DNA of 64,000 bases. Source: Mycobacterium europaeum (GTDB lineage: Bacteria; Actinomycetota; Actinomycetes; Mycobacteriales; Mycobacteriaceae). How positions within the stretch are numbered: the stretch's first letter is position 1; the number at the start of each line of letters is the position of its first letter. The stretch covers positions 1 through 64,000 of the forward strand of contig NZ_LQOU01000041.1 of NCBI RefSeq assembly GCF_002102155.1, in the 5' to 3' direction. This document shows positions 43,348-52,448 of this stretch, one piece after another. Both the position numbers and the translations under genes were made by a program. The notes under the pieces were generated by a model. The model was not told the origin of the DNA. It searched no databases and saw only the letters and a program-made list of their open reading frames with translations.

Positions 43348-44607
43348 TCAGTACCGCCCGAACGCGATCGCGACGTTGTGCCCGCCGAATCCGAACGAGT
43401 TGTTGATGGCGTACTCGTAGTTGCCCGGCCGCGGCTTACCCGACACCACGTCCAGGTCGACCTCCGGGTCGAGGTTTTCCAGGTTCAGCGTGGGCGGGAC
43501 GACCTGGTCGCGCAATGCGAGGATCGTCAGGATCGACTCGACCGCGCCCACCGCACCGACCGAGTGTCCCAGCGCGGCTTTCGGCGCGTAGACCGCGGCG
43601 TTGCCACCGTGGGCGCCCAGCGCGTTGTTGATCGCCTTGCTCTCGGCGACGTCACCCACCGAGGTGCCGGTGGCGTGGGCGTTCACGTGGTGGATGTCGC
43701 CGGGCGTCAGGCCGGCCAGCTGGATCGCCCGGCTCATCGCGTGCCCGGCCCGCAGGCCGTTGGGGTCCGGCGCCACCATGTGGTAGCCGTCCGAGGTGAT
43801 GGCGGCCCCCATGATCCGGGCCAGGATGTTGGCACCGCGAGCCTTGGCGTGCTCCTCGGTCTCGATCACCATGAGCGCCCCCGCCTCGCCGAACACGAAG
43901 CCGGTGCGGTCCCGGTCGAACGGGCGGCAGGCGCCCGCCGGGTCGTCGTTCTTCGTCGACATCACGATGCGCATCTGGGCGAATGCCGCGATCGGCACGG
44001 CTTCGATCTTGGTCTCCACACCACCGCAGATGGCGATGTCGGCCTCGCCGAAGACGATGTTGCGCCACGCCTGGGCGATGCCCTCGGAGCCGGACGCGCA
44101 CGCCGACACGGGGGTGATCACACCCGCCTTGGCGTGCCGCTCCAGGCCCACCGCCGCGGCGGCGCCGTTGGGCATGTACTTCTGCACCCCGAGCGGGGAG
44201 ACCGCCTTCATGCCGCGAGCGCGCATGTCGTCGTAGCTGAAGACCATCTCCTCCGAGGAGCCCAGGCCGGTGCCGATGGACACCATCAAGCGGTCGGAGT
44301 CGACCTCGGGCGAGCCGGCGTTCTCCCAGACCCGTCGGCTCAAGATGGTGGACATCCGCTGCAGGTAACCCGTGCGGCGCAGCTCGACGCGGGTCATCTG
44401 GCTGTCGAACTCCTCCAGCAGGTGCCCACCGATCTTCACCGGCAGGTCGAACTCCTCGACGAACGGGTCCTCGAGGCGGCGGATACCACTTTGGCTGTCC
44501 AACAACAGCTTCCAGGTGGTTTCGGCATCAGTTGCCAGAGCGGTCGTCATGGCGATGCCAGTGACGACCACGTTCGGGAGCGTTTTCCCGGTAACCAGCT
44601 CTGTCAT
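43348..44607 (-). CDS. kasB: Beta-ketoacyl-ACP synthase KasB
   Basis: A 419-residue condensing enzyme that completes meromycolate chain elongation to full length. Catalytic Cys in PVSACASGSE, His in NAHATGTSVGD and ALGHSVGAVGA. The start must be ATG 44607: the frame is open upstream to the kasA stop, and residues GTFVRP before MTELVTG resemble the annotated M. tuberculosis leader, but no start codon occurs there. GAAAGGAACG precedes. An 18-bp RNA hairpin lies between kasA and this gene. Confidence 0.96.
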   Translation of the reverse strand: MTELVTGKTLPNVVVTGIAMTTALATDAETTWKLLLDSQSGIRRLEDPFVEEFDLPVKIGGHLLEEFDSQMTRVELRRTGYLQRMSTILSRRVWENAGSPEVDSDRLMVSIGTGLGSSEEMVFSYDDMRARGMKAVSPLGVQKYMPNGAAAAVGLERHAKAGVITPVSACASGSEGIAQAWRNIVFGEADIAICGGVETKIEAVPIAAFAQMRIVMSTKNDDPAGACRPFDRDRTGFVFGEAGALMVIETEEHAKARGANILARIMGAAITSDGYHMVAPDPNGLRAGHAMSRAIQLAGLTPGDIHHVNAHATGTSVGDVAESKAINNALGAHGGNAAVYAPKAALGHSVGAVGAVESILTILALRDQVVPPTLNLENLDPEVDLDVVSGKPRPGNYEYAINNSFGFGGHNVAIAFGRY

Positions 44608-44637
44608 GGGTCTTACGAACGTTCCTTTCGTACTTGT

Positions 44638-44679
44638 CCGGTTCCGCCCCGGGCCGATTGCGGCCCGAGGCGGAACCGG
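44638..44679 (-). promoter_or_regulatory. Intercistronic hairpin between kasA and kasB
   Basis: Arms 44638-44655 and 44662-44679 with a 6-nt loop. On the transcribed minus strand all 18 positions pair (one U.G); on the plus strand that position is a mismatch. It begins 10 nt after the kasA stop. No U-tract: it could attenuate, or protect a processed kasA end. Confidence 0.65.
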
Positions 44680-44688
44680 ATGCCGTGC

Positions 44689-45939
44689 TCAGTACCGCCC
44701 GAAGGCGAGTGCCACGTTGTGGCCACCGAATCCGAACGAGTTGTTGATGGCGTAACGGAAATCGCCGTAGCGAGGTTCGCCCGCGACAACATCAAGGTCG
44801 ATCTCGGGATCGGGGGTTTCGTAATTGAGTGTTGGCGGTATCACGCCGTCCCGAAGGCTCAATACCGTGAGAACAGATTCCAGCGCACCGACCGCTCCGA
44901 TGGAGTGGCCCAGTGCGGATTTGGGTGCGTACACCGCGGCTTGCTCGCAGCCGGCGACCCGGATGGCGTTGGCCTCGGCCGTGTCGCCGATCGGTGTCGC
45001 CGTCCCGTGAGCGTTGACGTGGTCAATGTCCTTGGGGGACAAGCCCGCCAACTCGAGCGCCCGCGTCATCGCCCGGCCGGCGCGCACGCCGTCGGCCGCG
45101 GGGGCCACCATGTGGAAGGCGTCCGAGGTGATGCCGGCGCCCATCAAGCGGGCCAGCGGCTTGGCGCCGCGGGCCTTGGCGTGCTCCTCGGTCTCGATGA
45201 GCATCATGGCCCCGGCCTCGCCGAACACGAAGCCGTCGCGGTCCTTGTCGAAGGGCCGCGATGCGCGTTCGGGCTCGTCGTTGCGAGTGGACATGGCCCG
45301 CATCATGGAGAACGCCGCGATGGGCAGCGCCTCGATGGGACCCTCGACGCCACCGCACACGGCCACGTCGGCGTCACCCATGACGATCTGACGCCACGCG
45401 TGGGCGATCGCTTCGGAGCCCGACGAACAGGCCGACACCGGGGTGATCACCCCGGCGCGCGCCCCGAGCTGCAGGCCCACCACCGCCGCGGCGCCGTTGG
45501 GCATGATCATCTGAACGGCGAGCGGCGACACCTTGCGGGGGCCGCCCTCGTTCATCAGGTCGTAGCTCTCCACGATCCGTTCGGCGCCGCCGAGCCCGGT
45601 GCCGACCACGACCGAGAACCGGTCGGGGTCGAGCTCCGGGTTGCCGGCGGTCTCCCACAGCTGAGTGCTCAGCAACTTGGCCAGCCGCTGCACGTAGGAC
45701 ATCCGCCGCAAGTCGAGCCTGCTCATGTGCTCGTCGATGGGCTCCTTGAGGTGGCCACCGATCTTGACGGGCAGGTCCCACTTGGTGACGAACTCGTCTT
45801 CGAGCACGCGGATGCCGCTTTCGCCGGCCAGCAAACCCTTCCACGTGCTCTCGATGTCCGGCGCGATCGAGGTCGTCGCCGTGACGGCGGTTACCACAAC
45901 GCTGGGGTAACCGCCATTAGCAGTGGAAGGCTTGCTCAC
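44689..45939 (-). CDS. kasA: Beta-ketoacyl-ACP synthase KasA
   Basis: A 416-residue FAS-II condensing enzyme, same length as in M. tuberculosis; essential for meromycolate elongation and the target of thiolactomycin. Catalytic Cys in PVSACSSGSEAIAH, His in NAHGTATPIGD and ALGHSIGAVGA; GFGGHNVALAFGRY closes the protein. ATG 45939 overlaps the acpM stop by 4 nt. Works on AcpM-bound chains. Confidence 0.97.
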   Translation of the reverse strand: MSKPSTANGGYPSVVVTAVTATTSIAPDIESTWKGLLAGESGIRVLEDEFVTKWDLPVKIGGHLKEPIDEHMSRLDLRRMSYVQRLAKLLSTQLWETAGNPELDPDRFSVVVGTGLGGAERIVESYDLMNEGGPRKVSPLAVQMIMPNGAAAVVGLQLGARAGVITPVSACSSGSEAIAHAWRQIVMGDADVAVCGGVEGPIEALPIAAFSMMRAMSTRNDEPERASRPFDKDRDGFVFGEAGAMMLIETEEHAKARGAKPLARLMGAGITSDAFHMVAPAADGVRAGRAMTRALELAGLSPKDIDHVNAHGTATPIGDTAEANAIRVAGCEQAAVYAPKSALGHSIGAVGALESVLTVLSLRDGVIPPTLNYETPDPEIDLDVVAGEPRYGDFRYAINNSFGFGGHNVALAFGRY

Positions 45940-46280
45940 TTGTCCGCGTCCATCCTTGCCTTGACGTTGGCGACGGCGTCGGGGTTCTCGGTCTCCAGCT
46001 TGGCGCGCAGCGCCTCGGCGGCCTCGGGGTTCTCTTCCTCGAGCTTCTGGATGTAGGAGACGACGTCACCAACGGTGCGCAGGCCGGCGAGGTCCTCGTC
46101 CGGGATCTTCACGCCGTACTTGTCCTCGGTCTGCACGGCGATCTCGACCATCGACAGCGAGTCGATGTCCAGGTCGTCGACGAACGACTTCTCCGGGGTG
46201 ACCTCGGACGGCTCGATACCGGTGACCTCTTCGATGATCTCCGCGATACCGGCGATGATTTCTTCCTGGCTGACGGCCAC
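45936..46280 (-). CDS. acpM: Meromycolate acyl carrier protein AcpM
   Basis: A 114-residue carrier protein: an ACP core with the phosphopantetheine serine in DDLDIDSLSMVE, plus the mycobacterial C-terminal extension (EEENPEAAEALRAKLETEN). GTG 46280 with GAAGGGAAG upstream gives a protein nearly identical to M. tuberculosis AcpM. Coupled to kasA. A TATAAG box at 46326-46331 may give it an extra promoter. Confidence 0.97.
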   Translation of the reverse strand: MAVSQEEIIAGIAEIIEEVTGIEPSEVTPEKSFVDDLDIDSLSMVEIAVQTEDKYGVKIPDEDLAGLRTVGDVVSYIQKLEEENPEAAEALRAKLETENPDAVANVKARMDADK

Positions 46281-46325
46281 AGCGTCTTCCCTTCGTGATG
46301 TGTTGTGTTGATCGAACAGAGCGTG

Positions 46326-46331
46326 CTTATA
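46326..46331 (-). promoter_or_regulatory. Possible internal -10 box before acpM
   Basis: Reads TATAAG on the minus strand, about 45 nt upstream of the acpM start, in the 82-nt fabD-acpM gap. ACP is needed in large amounts, which would make an extra promoter plausible. No clear -35. Weak evidence. Confidence 0.3.
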
Positions 46332-46362
46332 GAGCGTTATGTGGTTGTACTGGAAGCGGCTT

Positions 46363-47271
46363 TCAGAGTTCGGCCAGTGCGTCCAGGTCTGCGGGTGCCT
46401 TGACGGCGCGGGTGGTGACCCCCCGAAGTTCTCGTTTGGCGATGCCCGTGAGGGTGCCCGCGGGCGGGAACTCCACGGCCGCCGTGATCTCCCGGTCACG
46501 CATGGTGGCCGTGCACAGATCCCAGCGCACCGGCTGGGTCAGCTGGGCGACCAGCGCCTCCATCGCCGCCGCCGCCGAGGCGACGGGCTGCCCGTCGCGG
46601 TTCGACAGCAGCGTGGCGGTGGGCTCGGCGGTCGCGACGGCGGCCGCCGCGGCGGCGTAGCGGTCGAGGGCCGGAGCCATGTACTTGGTGTGGAACGCCC
46701 CGGCCACCCCGAGCGCGCGGACCCGGGCCTTGGCCGGCGGGTCCTCAGCCAGCTTCTCCAGCGCCGTCAGCGGGCCGGCGGCCACGATCTGGCCGGCGGC
46801 GTTGCGGTTGGCGGGGAACAGGTCGAGCTGCTCGAGACGGGTCAGCACCTCGGCCTCGTCGCCGCCGAGCACCGCGGACATGCCGGTCGGCTCGATGGCG
46901 CACGCCTTGGCCATTTCGGCGCCGCGGGTGGCGGCCAGCGCGACGGCGTCATCGGCGGCCATCACACCGGCGATCGCGTACGCCGCGATCTCGCCGACGG
47001 AGTGGCCGGCCACGAGCAGGTCCGCGTCGGAGAGCAACCCGCGCTTGGTGAGCTCCTGGTGGGCCAGCAGGGTGGCTGCGACGACCAGGGGCTGGGTGAC
47101 CGCGGTGTCGGTGATCTCCTCGGTCGACGCGGTGGTGCCCAACCGGACCAGGTCGAGGCCGCTGGCCTTCGACCACAGGTCGAGCTGGTCCGCCGCGCCC
47201 GGCAGGTCGAGCCACGGCGAGAGCATCCCCTCGGTCTGCGAACCCTGTCCGGGCGCAAGCAATGCAATCAC
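46363..47271 (-). CDS. fabD: Malonyl-CoA:AcpM transacylase FabD
   Basis: A 302-residue enzyme, same length as Rv2243. LLAPGQGSQTEG opens the protein, the catalytic Ser is in VAGHSVGEIAAYA, and GAFHTKYMAP holds the His. Transfers malonate to AcpM. GTG 47271. First structural gene of the FAS-II operon, directly behind the MabR-type control region. Confidence 0.96.
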   Translation of the reverse strand: MIALLAPGQGSQTEGMLSPWLDLPGAADQLDLWSKASGLDLVRLGTTASTEEITDTAVTQPLVVAATLLAHQELTKRGLLSDADLLVAGHSVGEIAAYAIAGVMAADDAVALAATRGAEMAKACAIEPTGMSAVLGGDEAEVLTRLEQLDLFPANRNAAGQIVAAGPLTALEKLAEDPPAKARVRALGVAGAFHTKYMAPALDRYAAAAAAVATAEPTATLLSNRDGQPVASAAAAMEALVAQLTQPVRWDLCTATMRDREITAAVEFPPAGTLTGIAKRELRGVTTRAVKAPADLDALAEL

Positions 47272-47316
47272 GTGTTTAAGAGAACACTGTGGAAACGGTT
47301 TTGGCGGGTGTAACAG

Positions 47317-47322
47317 ATTATG
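47317..47322 (-). promoter_or_regulatory. -10 box of the FAS-II promoter
   Basis: CATAAT on the minus strand, 46 nt before the fabD start and about 16 nt downstream of the MabR-type repeat. Best promoter match in this gap; inferred from sequence only. Confidence 0.5.
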
Positions 47323-47337
47323 AACCTGGTCTTAGGT

Positions 47338-47358
47338 TTTTGTGTAGTCCCTACAAAA
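47338..47358. promoter_or_regulatory. MabR-type operator TTTTGT-N9-ACAAAA
   Basis: Perfect 6-nt arms TTTTGT (47338-47343) and ACAAAA (47353-47358) between mabR and fabD, overlapping where the -35 of the fabD promoter should be. M. tuberculosis MabR is known to bind an inverted repeat of this type at the fasII promoter, responding to long-chain acyl-CoA. Confidence 0.7.
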
Positions 47359-47408
47359 TAGCTCCGTAAGCTACGTGTTCGATACCGTGCCGCGACCTGT
47401 TGCCTGGA

Positions 47409-48737
47409 TCACTCCGACTCGGAATTTCCCACGATAGCGGCTCTGACCGGCAGCGGAACTGGAGGCATCGGTTTACTGGCGACGCCGGCGGGCGCGGTGG
47501 GGTAGTTGAGCTGGCCGACTGTCGCCGCCACTCGCAGCACGTATGCGTCGCGGGGCTGGGTGGGATCGCGTCCGGTGAAGTCGGTGATCCGCTTGAGCCG
47601 GTAGCGCACCGTGTTTGGATGAACGAACAACTTTCTGGCACAGGCCTCAATCGCGCCGCCACAATCTAAGTAAGCGTCAAGAGTCTCGATGAGGGTGGGC
47701 CCCGCGTCGGCCAGCGGCCCCATGACGTCGGTGTGCAGCGCCACGATGGCCGAGGCATCCCCCATCAGGGCGCGTTCGGGCAGCAGTTCCCGGGCCAGCA
47801 CCGGCCGGGGCGCCCCCCGCCAGCCGCCGACGGCGTTCATCCCGGAGATCGCCTCGCTGGCGCTGTGGTAGGCCGCGGTCAGCATGGGCGCCGTCGGCCC
47901 GATGACCACCGGGCCGTCGGAGAAGGCGGTCAGCAATTCCCCGAGGAATTTGTCGGTAGGCGACAGTTGGCCCGACACGATGGCCACCAGCCAGGTGCCG
48001 TGCACGTCGGTGAGGGCCGCACGCCCGTGCCGGGCGGCGATGTCGCGGACGTGCTGGCTGGCCCGCTGGCTGTCGCCCGGCCCGGTGGTGCCGTCGCGGC
48101 CCGGCGCGGGGGCCCCGACCACGACGGTGGCCGGGGCGGTGGTGTCCCAGTTCAGCGCCGCGGCCCGGGACAGCAGCTCGGGGCCGGTGTCGCCGCGGAC
48201 CACCGCGTCGACCACGCTGGCCTCCATCCGGCTGTCCCAGGTGCCGCGCGCCTCGGCCGCGTTCGCGTAGGCCGACGCCGCGGTGAACGCCAGGTCGCGG
48301 CTGTACTTCAGCACGCCCACGGTGAGCGCGGTCAACTGGTCCTCGGAGCGGGCCACCAGCGGCAGCACCTCTTCGAAGAACTCCATGGTGACGCGCACCA
48401 TGTCGACGCTGTGCCGCAGCGCGATCCGGCGGGCCAGGTCCTGGGGGACCAGCTCGAAGGCCTGGGCGGTGTAGCTGACGTTGCTGTGCGGGTCCTGCAT
48501 CCACTCGACGAAGTTGTTGATGGCCGTCTGCACCACCAACGCCACGCTCGCCCGCTGCGAGGCTTCCAGGTCGGCGAAGAACGGCAGCCGGTCCTGCATC
48601 ACCGAGACCGCTTCGGTGGCCAGCCGGCCGGAGTACTGCTTGAGCCGGCGCAGCACCGAATCCGGCACGGTGTCCAGCAGCTCGAGCGGCGAGCGGGGCT
48701 GCTTGGCGAACGGACCGGCGAACGGGTTGTCATTCAC
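47409..48737 (-). CDS. mabR: FAS-II transcriptional regulator MabR (PucR family)
   Basis: A 442-residue regulator similar to Rv2242. The C-terminal PucR-type HTH (TLDAYLDCGGAIEACARKLF followed by VHPNTVRYRLKRI) lies at residues about 355-400; the N-terminal part is a helical domain and a GGDEF-like central domain. MabR controls fabD-acpM-kasA-kasB-accD6 and is essential in mycobacteria. GTG 48737; somewhat longer than the 414 residues I recall. Downstream of aceE, separated by tandem hairpins. Confidence 0.93.
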   Translation of the reverse strand: MNDNPFAGPFAKQPRSPLELLDTVPDSVLRRLKQYSGRLATEAVSVMQDRLPFFADLEASQRASVALVVQTAINNFVEWMQDPHSNVSYTAQAFELVPQDLARRIALRHSVDMVRVTMEFFEEVLPLVARSEDQLTALTVGVLKYSRDLAFTAASAYANAAEARGTWDSRMEASVVDAVVRGDTGPELLSRAAALNWDTTAPATVVVGAPAPGRDGTTGPGDSQRASQHVRDIAARHGRAALTDVHGTWLVAIVSGQLSPTDKFLGELLTAFSDGPVVIGPTAPMLTAAYHSASEAISGMNAVGGWRGAPRPVLARELLPERALMGDASAIVALHTDVMGPLADAGPTLIETLDAYLDCGGAIEACARKLFVHPNTVRYRLKRITDFTGRDPTQPRDAYVLRVAATVGQLNYPTAPAGVASKPMPPVPLPVRAAIVGNSESE

Positions 48738-48807
48738 CCCTAAAACCTACGCCACTTTTCTGGAAGGATCCGCTAAAGGGCGCGGGTGCGTAAGGGGCTG
48801 AGGCCGC

Positions 48808-48858
48808 GAGCGTGAAGCCAGTTTCACGCTCGGCGACCAACGTGAAGGCAGCTTCACG
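48808..48858. terminator. Tandem hairpins after aceE
   Basis: Two similar units, each a small stem: 48808-48816 with 48823-48831 (9 bp), and 48841-48847 with 48852-48858 (7 bp). Unit core CGTGAAG..CAG.TTCACGCTCGG is repeated with a 30-nt period. Lies between the aceE stop and mabR start, so it probably ends leftward aceE transcripts. Confidence 0.55.
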
Positions 48859-48892
48859 CTCGGCGAGCGGGCGGCCGTCGTCGGCGGGGGCT

Positions 48893-51682
48893 TCAGGCCA
48901 CGCCGGGGTCGGACGTCTGCTCGGGCGCGGCCAGCACGTCGTCGATCTTGTACTGGCGCGCGGCCGCAACCGGAACCGAGGGGTCGATCTCGCCGTCGCG
49001 CGCCAATGCCTCCAGCACCGCGACCACCTGCGACTCGGCGTCGGTGTTGAAGTAGCGCCGGGCGGCCGGCCGGGTGTCGGAGAAGCCGAAACCGTCGGTG
49101 CCCAGGGTGACGAACGTGTTGGGTACCCACGGCCGGATCTGCTCCGGGACGGCGCGCATCCAGTCCGAGACGGCGATCACCGGGCCGCTGGCGTTGGCCA
49201 GGGCCTGCGTCACGTAGGCGGTGCCGGCCGGCCGGTCGGGGTGGCGCAGCTTCGCCCTCTCGACGGCGATGCCGTCCCGGTTGAGTTCGCCCCAGCTGGT
49301 CACCGACCAGACGTCGGCGGCGACGTCCCACTCGGCGGCCAGCATCTCGGCCGCCTGCAGCGCCGACGGCATCGCCACGCCGGAGGCCAGGATGTGCGCC
49401 GTGTTCGCGCGCTGCTCGGTGGCGCGACGGTAGCGGTAGATGCCCCGCAGCAGGCCCTCGGGATCGAAGTTCTCCGGCTCCGGCGGCTGCACGTACGGCT
49501 CGTTGTAGATGGTGATGTAGAAGTACACGTTCTCGGGGTCGTCGCCGAACATCCGCGCCAGCCCGCTTTCGACGATGTAGGCGATCTCGTAGGCGAACGC
49601 CGGGTCGTAGGCCACCACGGCCGGATTGGTGGCCGCCAGCAGCAGCGAGTGGCCGTCGGCGTGCTGCAGGCCCTCGCCGGTCAGCGTGGTGCGCCCCGCG
49701 GTGGCTCCCAGCAGGAAGCCGCGGGCCATCTGGTCGGCGGCGGCCCACAGGCCGTCACCGGTGCGCTGGAAGCCGAACATCGAATAGAAGATGTAGATCG
49801 GGATCATCGGCTCGTTGTGCGTGGCGTACGACGTGCCGGCCGCGGTGAACGAGCCCACCGAACCCGCCTCGCTGATGCCCTCGTGCAGGATCTGGCCGAC
49901 TTCGCTTTCCTTGTACGCCAGCATCAGCTCGGCGTCGACGGCGGTGTAGAGCTGGCCCAGGCGGTTATAGATCTTCAGCGACGGGAACCAGGAGTCCATG
50001 CCGAACGTGCGCGCCTCGTCGGGAATGATCGGCACGATCCGCGGGCCGACCTCCTTGTCGCGCAACACTTCCTTGAAGGTGCGCACGGTCGCCATGGTGG
50101 TGGCGACCTCCTGGTTGCCCGAGCCCTTCTTCAGCGCGGCGTAGGTGTCGCGGCCGGGCAGCTTGAGCGCCTTGGCCTTCGTGCGGCGCTCGGGCAGGAA
50201 GCCGCCCAGGGTGCGGCGCCGGTCGAGCATGTACCGGATCTCCGGGGCGTCGGGGCCCGGGTGGTAGTAGGGCGGCAGGTAGGGGTTCTCGTCCAGCTGG
50301 GCGTCGCTGATCGGGATCCGCATCGAGTCGCGGAAGTGCTTAAGGTCTTCCAGCGCAAGCTTTTTCATCTGGTGGGTGGCGTTGCGGCCCTGGAAGTGCG
50401 CGCCCAGCGAGTAGCCCTTGATGGTCTTGGCCAGGATGACCGTCGGCTGGCCCTTGTGGTCGACGGCGGCGCGGTAGGCGGCGTACACCTTGCGGTAGTC
50501 GTGGCCGCCGCGCTTGAGGTTCCAGATCTCGGCGTCGGTCATGTTCTGCACCAGCGCCTTGGTGCGCGGGTCGCGGCCGAAGAAGTGGTCGCGCACGTAG
50601 GCGCCGTCGTTGGCCTTGTACGTCTGGTAGTCGCCGTCGCAGGTGGTGTTCATCAGGTTGACCAGCGCGCCGTCGCGGTCGGCGTGCAGCAGGGCGTCCC
50701 ACTCGCGGCCCCAGACCACCTTGATGACGTTCCAGCCGGCCCCGCGGAAGAACGACTCCAGCTCCTGGATGATCTTGCCGTTGCCGCGCACCGGGCCGTC
50801 GAGCCGCTGCAGGTTGCAGTTGATCACGAAGGTCAGGTTGTCCAGGCCCTCGAGCGCCCCGACGTGCGCCATTCCCCGGCTCTCCGGCTCGTCCATCTCG
50901 CCGTCGCCCAAAAAGCACCAAACGTGCTGGTCGGAGGTGTCCTTGATGCCGCGGTCGTGCAGGTAGTGGTTGAACCGCGCCTGGTAGATGGCGTTCAGCG
51001 GGCCCAGTCCCATCGACACCGTGGGGAATTCCCAGAAGTCGGGCATCAGCCGCGGGTGCGGGTAGGACGGCAACCCGCCCCCGACGTGGCTGTGCTCCTG
51101 ACGGAAGCCGTCCAGCCGGTCCTCGCTGAGCCTTCCTTCGAGGAAGGCGCGCGCGTAGATCCCCGGGGACGCGTGGCCCTGGATGAAAACCTGGTCGCCG
51201 CCGCCGAGATGCGATTTGCCCCGGAAGAAGTGGTTGAAGCCGACCTCGTACAGCGCCGCCGACGACGCGTAGGTCGAAATGTGGCCACCCACGCCGACTC
51301 CCGGCCGCTGGGCGCGGTGCACCATGATGGCGGCGTTCCACCGGATCCACGCCCGGAAGCGCCGTTCGACGTCCTCGTCGCCGGGGAACCACGGCTCCAG
51401 TTCGGTCGGGATCGTGTTGACGTAATCGGTTGACGTCAGCGACGGAATGGCGACACGCTGCTCGCCGGCCCGCTCCAGCAACCGCAGCATCAGATACCGC
51501 GCCCGCGCCGGTCCGGAGCGCTCCAGCAGATCGTCGAACGACTCCAGCCACTCCGAGGTCTCTTCGGGGTCGATGTCGGGCAGGTAGGACGCGACGCCTT
51601 CGCGGATCACCCGAACGCGGTCGGGTTCGCTTGCGCTGGTAGGGGTTTTGGCCAGATCGTGGCGCGCGAACTCGGTTGTCAA
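48893..51682 (-). CDS. aceE: Pyruvate dehydrogenase E1 component AceE
   Basis: A 929-residue homodimeric-type E1 converting pyruvate to an acetyl group on lipoyl E2. Thiamine diphosphate motif: CFLGDGEMDEPES to FVINCN (about residues 255-290). GGHISTYASSAALYEVGFNH and GEGLQHADGHSLLLAATNP are strongly conserved. Start TTG 51682, with GGAG 7 nt upstream, gives the N-terminus TTEFARHDLAKT as in M. tuberculosis; the frame is open further up without signals. Confidence 0.96.
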   Translation of the reverse strand: MTTEFARHDLAKTPTSASEPDRVRVIREGVASYLPDIDPEETSEWLESFDDLLERSGPARARYLMLRLLERAGEQRVAIPSLTSTDYVNTIPTELEPWFPGDEDVERRFRAWIRWNAAIMVHRAQRPGVGVGGHISTYASSAALYEVGFNHFFRGKSHLGGGDQVFIQGHASPGIYARAFLEGRLSEDRLDGFRQEHSHVGGGLPSYPHPRLMPDFWEFPTVSMGLGPLNAIYQARFNHYLHDRGIKDTSDQHVWCFLGDGEMDEPESRGMAHVGALEGLDNLTFVINCNLQRLDGPVRGNGKIIQELESFFRGAGWNVIKVVWGREWDALLHADRDGALVNLMNTTCDGDYQTYKANDGAYVRDHFFGRDPRTKALVQNMTDAEIWNLKRGGHDYRKVYAAYRAAVDHKGQPTVILAKTIKGYSLGAHFQGRNATHQMKKLALEDLKHFRDSMRIPISDAQLDENPYLPPYYHPGPDAPEIRYMLDRRRTLGGFLPERRTKAKALKLPGRDTYAALKKGSGNQEVATTMATVRTFKEVLRDKEVGPRIVPIIPDEARTFGMDSWFPSLKIYNRLGQLYTAVDAELMLAYKESEVGQILHEGISEAGSVGSFTAAGTSYATHNEPMIPIYIFYSMFGFQRTGDGLWAAADQMARGFLLGATAGRTTLTGEGLQHADGHSLLLAATNPAVVAYDPAFAYEIAYIVESGLARMFGDDPENVYFYITIYNEPYVQPPEPENFDPEGLLRGIYRYRRATEQRANTAHILASGVAMPSALQAAEMLAAEWDVAADVWSVTSWGELNRDGIAVERAKLRHPDRPAGTAYVTQALANASGPVIAVSDWMRAVPEQIRPWVPNTFVTLGTDGFGFSDTRPAARRYFNTDAESQVVAVLEALARDGEIDPSVPVAAARQYKIDDVLAAPEQTSDPGVA

Positions 51683-51866
51683 CGCACTGCTCCTGTAGTT
51701 GGCGGCGGATGTGCCCTCGGGTGCTGTGCACCGTCTGCCTCTATCGTGCCGCACCGGCCTTTCGGGGGGCCAGCCGACGTCCGGTAGCCGGCGCGGGTTC
51801 GCACGGGCGACACGAACGCGTGCGTGGCGGGACTTTCGGGAAAGGCACCCGGTAACGTCATGAACC

Positions 51867-52448
51867 GTGGTCATCGGATGGCGTGCCGTCCTTGCGGGAA
51901 GCTTCCCCAGGCGAGGCGCTCTGGCGCTCGGATGCATCGCGGCGACGCTGATGGGGATCGTGGGGTGTACCACCGTCACCAACGGCACGGCCACGCCCGA
52001 CACCCAGGTGGCCCCGGCCTATCGGCAGTCGGTGTCCGCGTCGGTGTCCGCATCGTCGGCGACGTCGCGGGTCCGCGAATCGCAGCGGCAACAATCGCTG
52101 ACCACCCGGGCGGTGCGCACGTCGTGCGACAACCTGGCCACCTCCAGCAAGGACGCGATCGACAAGGTCAACGTGTTCGTCGGCGCGTTCAACGCGGGCC
52201 GCGGCACCGGACCCACCGAAGGGCCGGCCATCGACGCGCTGAACGCCAGCGCCGACACGGTGGCCAACAGCTTCAACGACGCGCTCTCGCAGCAGCTGAA
52301 GGACGCATTCAACGCGTACATCGACGCGGCCCACGGGGTGGCCAACGCGATCGGCACCCACGCGCCGACGGGGGAGTTCAACCGGCGGGTGGACCGCCTC
52401 AACGACGCCAAGACAAAGGCGCTGAAACTCTGCCTGGCATCCTTCTGA
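51867..52448 (+). CDS. Putative lipoprotein (Rv2240c-like)
   Basis: A 193-residue exported protein. Hydrophobic LALGCIAATLMGIVGCTTV contains a lipobox (IVGC), so the Cys at about residue 34 is probably lipid-modified. The mature part is helical, with two Cys (VRTSCDNLAT and KALKLCLASF) that could pair. GTG 51867. Divergent from aceE over 184 nt. Function unknown. Confidence 0.75.
   Translation: MVIGWRAVLAGSFPRRGALALGCIAATLMGIVGCTTVTNGTATPDTQVAPAYRQSVSASVSASSATSRVRESQRQQSLTTRAVRTSCDNLATSSKDAIDKVNVFVGAFNAGRGTGPTEGPAIDALNASADTVANSFNDALSQQLKDAFNAYIDAAHGVANAIGTHAPTGEFNRRVDRLNDAKTKALKLCLASF

Noticed and set aside
44607..44689. TGA read-through or selenocysteine fusion of KasA and KasB
   Set aside because: The frame is open, but kasB has its own good start and ribosome site, and the hairpin is more simply intercistronic; not annotated as a fusion.
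43378..46056. 892-residue open frame antisense to kasA/kasB
   Set aside because: Perfect shadow of the two conserved synthase genes; no independent coding evidence.
48747..49748. 333-residue frame on the minus strand at the aceE 3' end
   Set aside because: Alternate-frame shadow of aceE, running through the tandem hairpins; Arg/Pro-rich.
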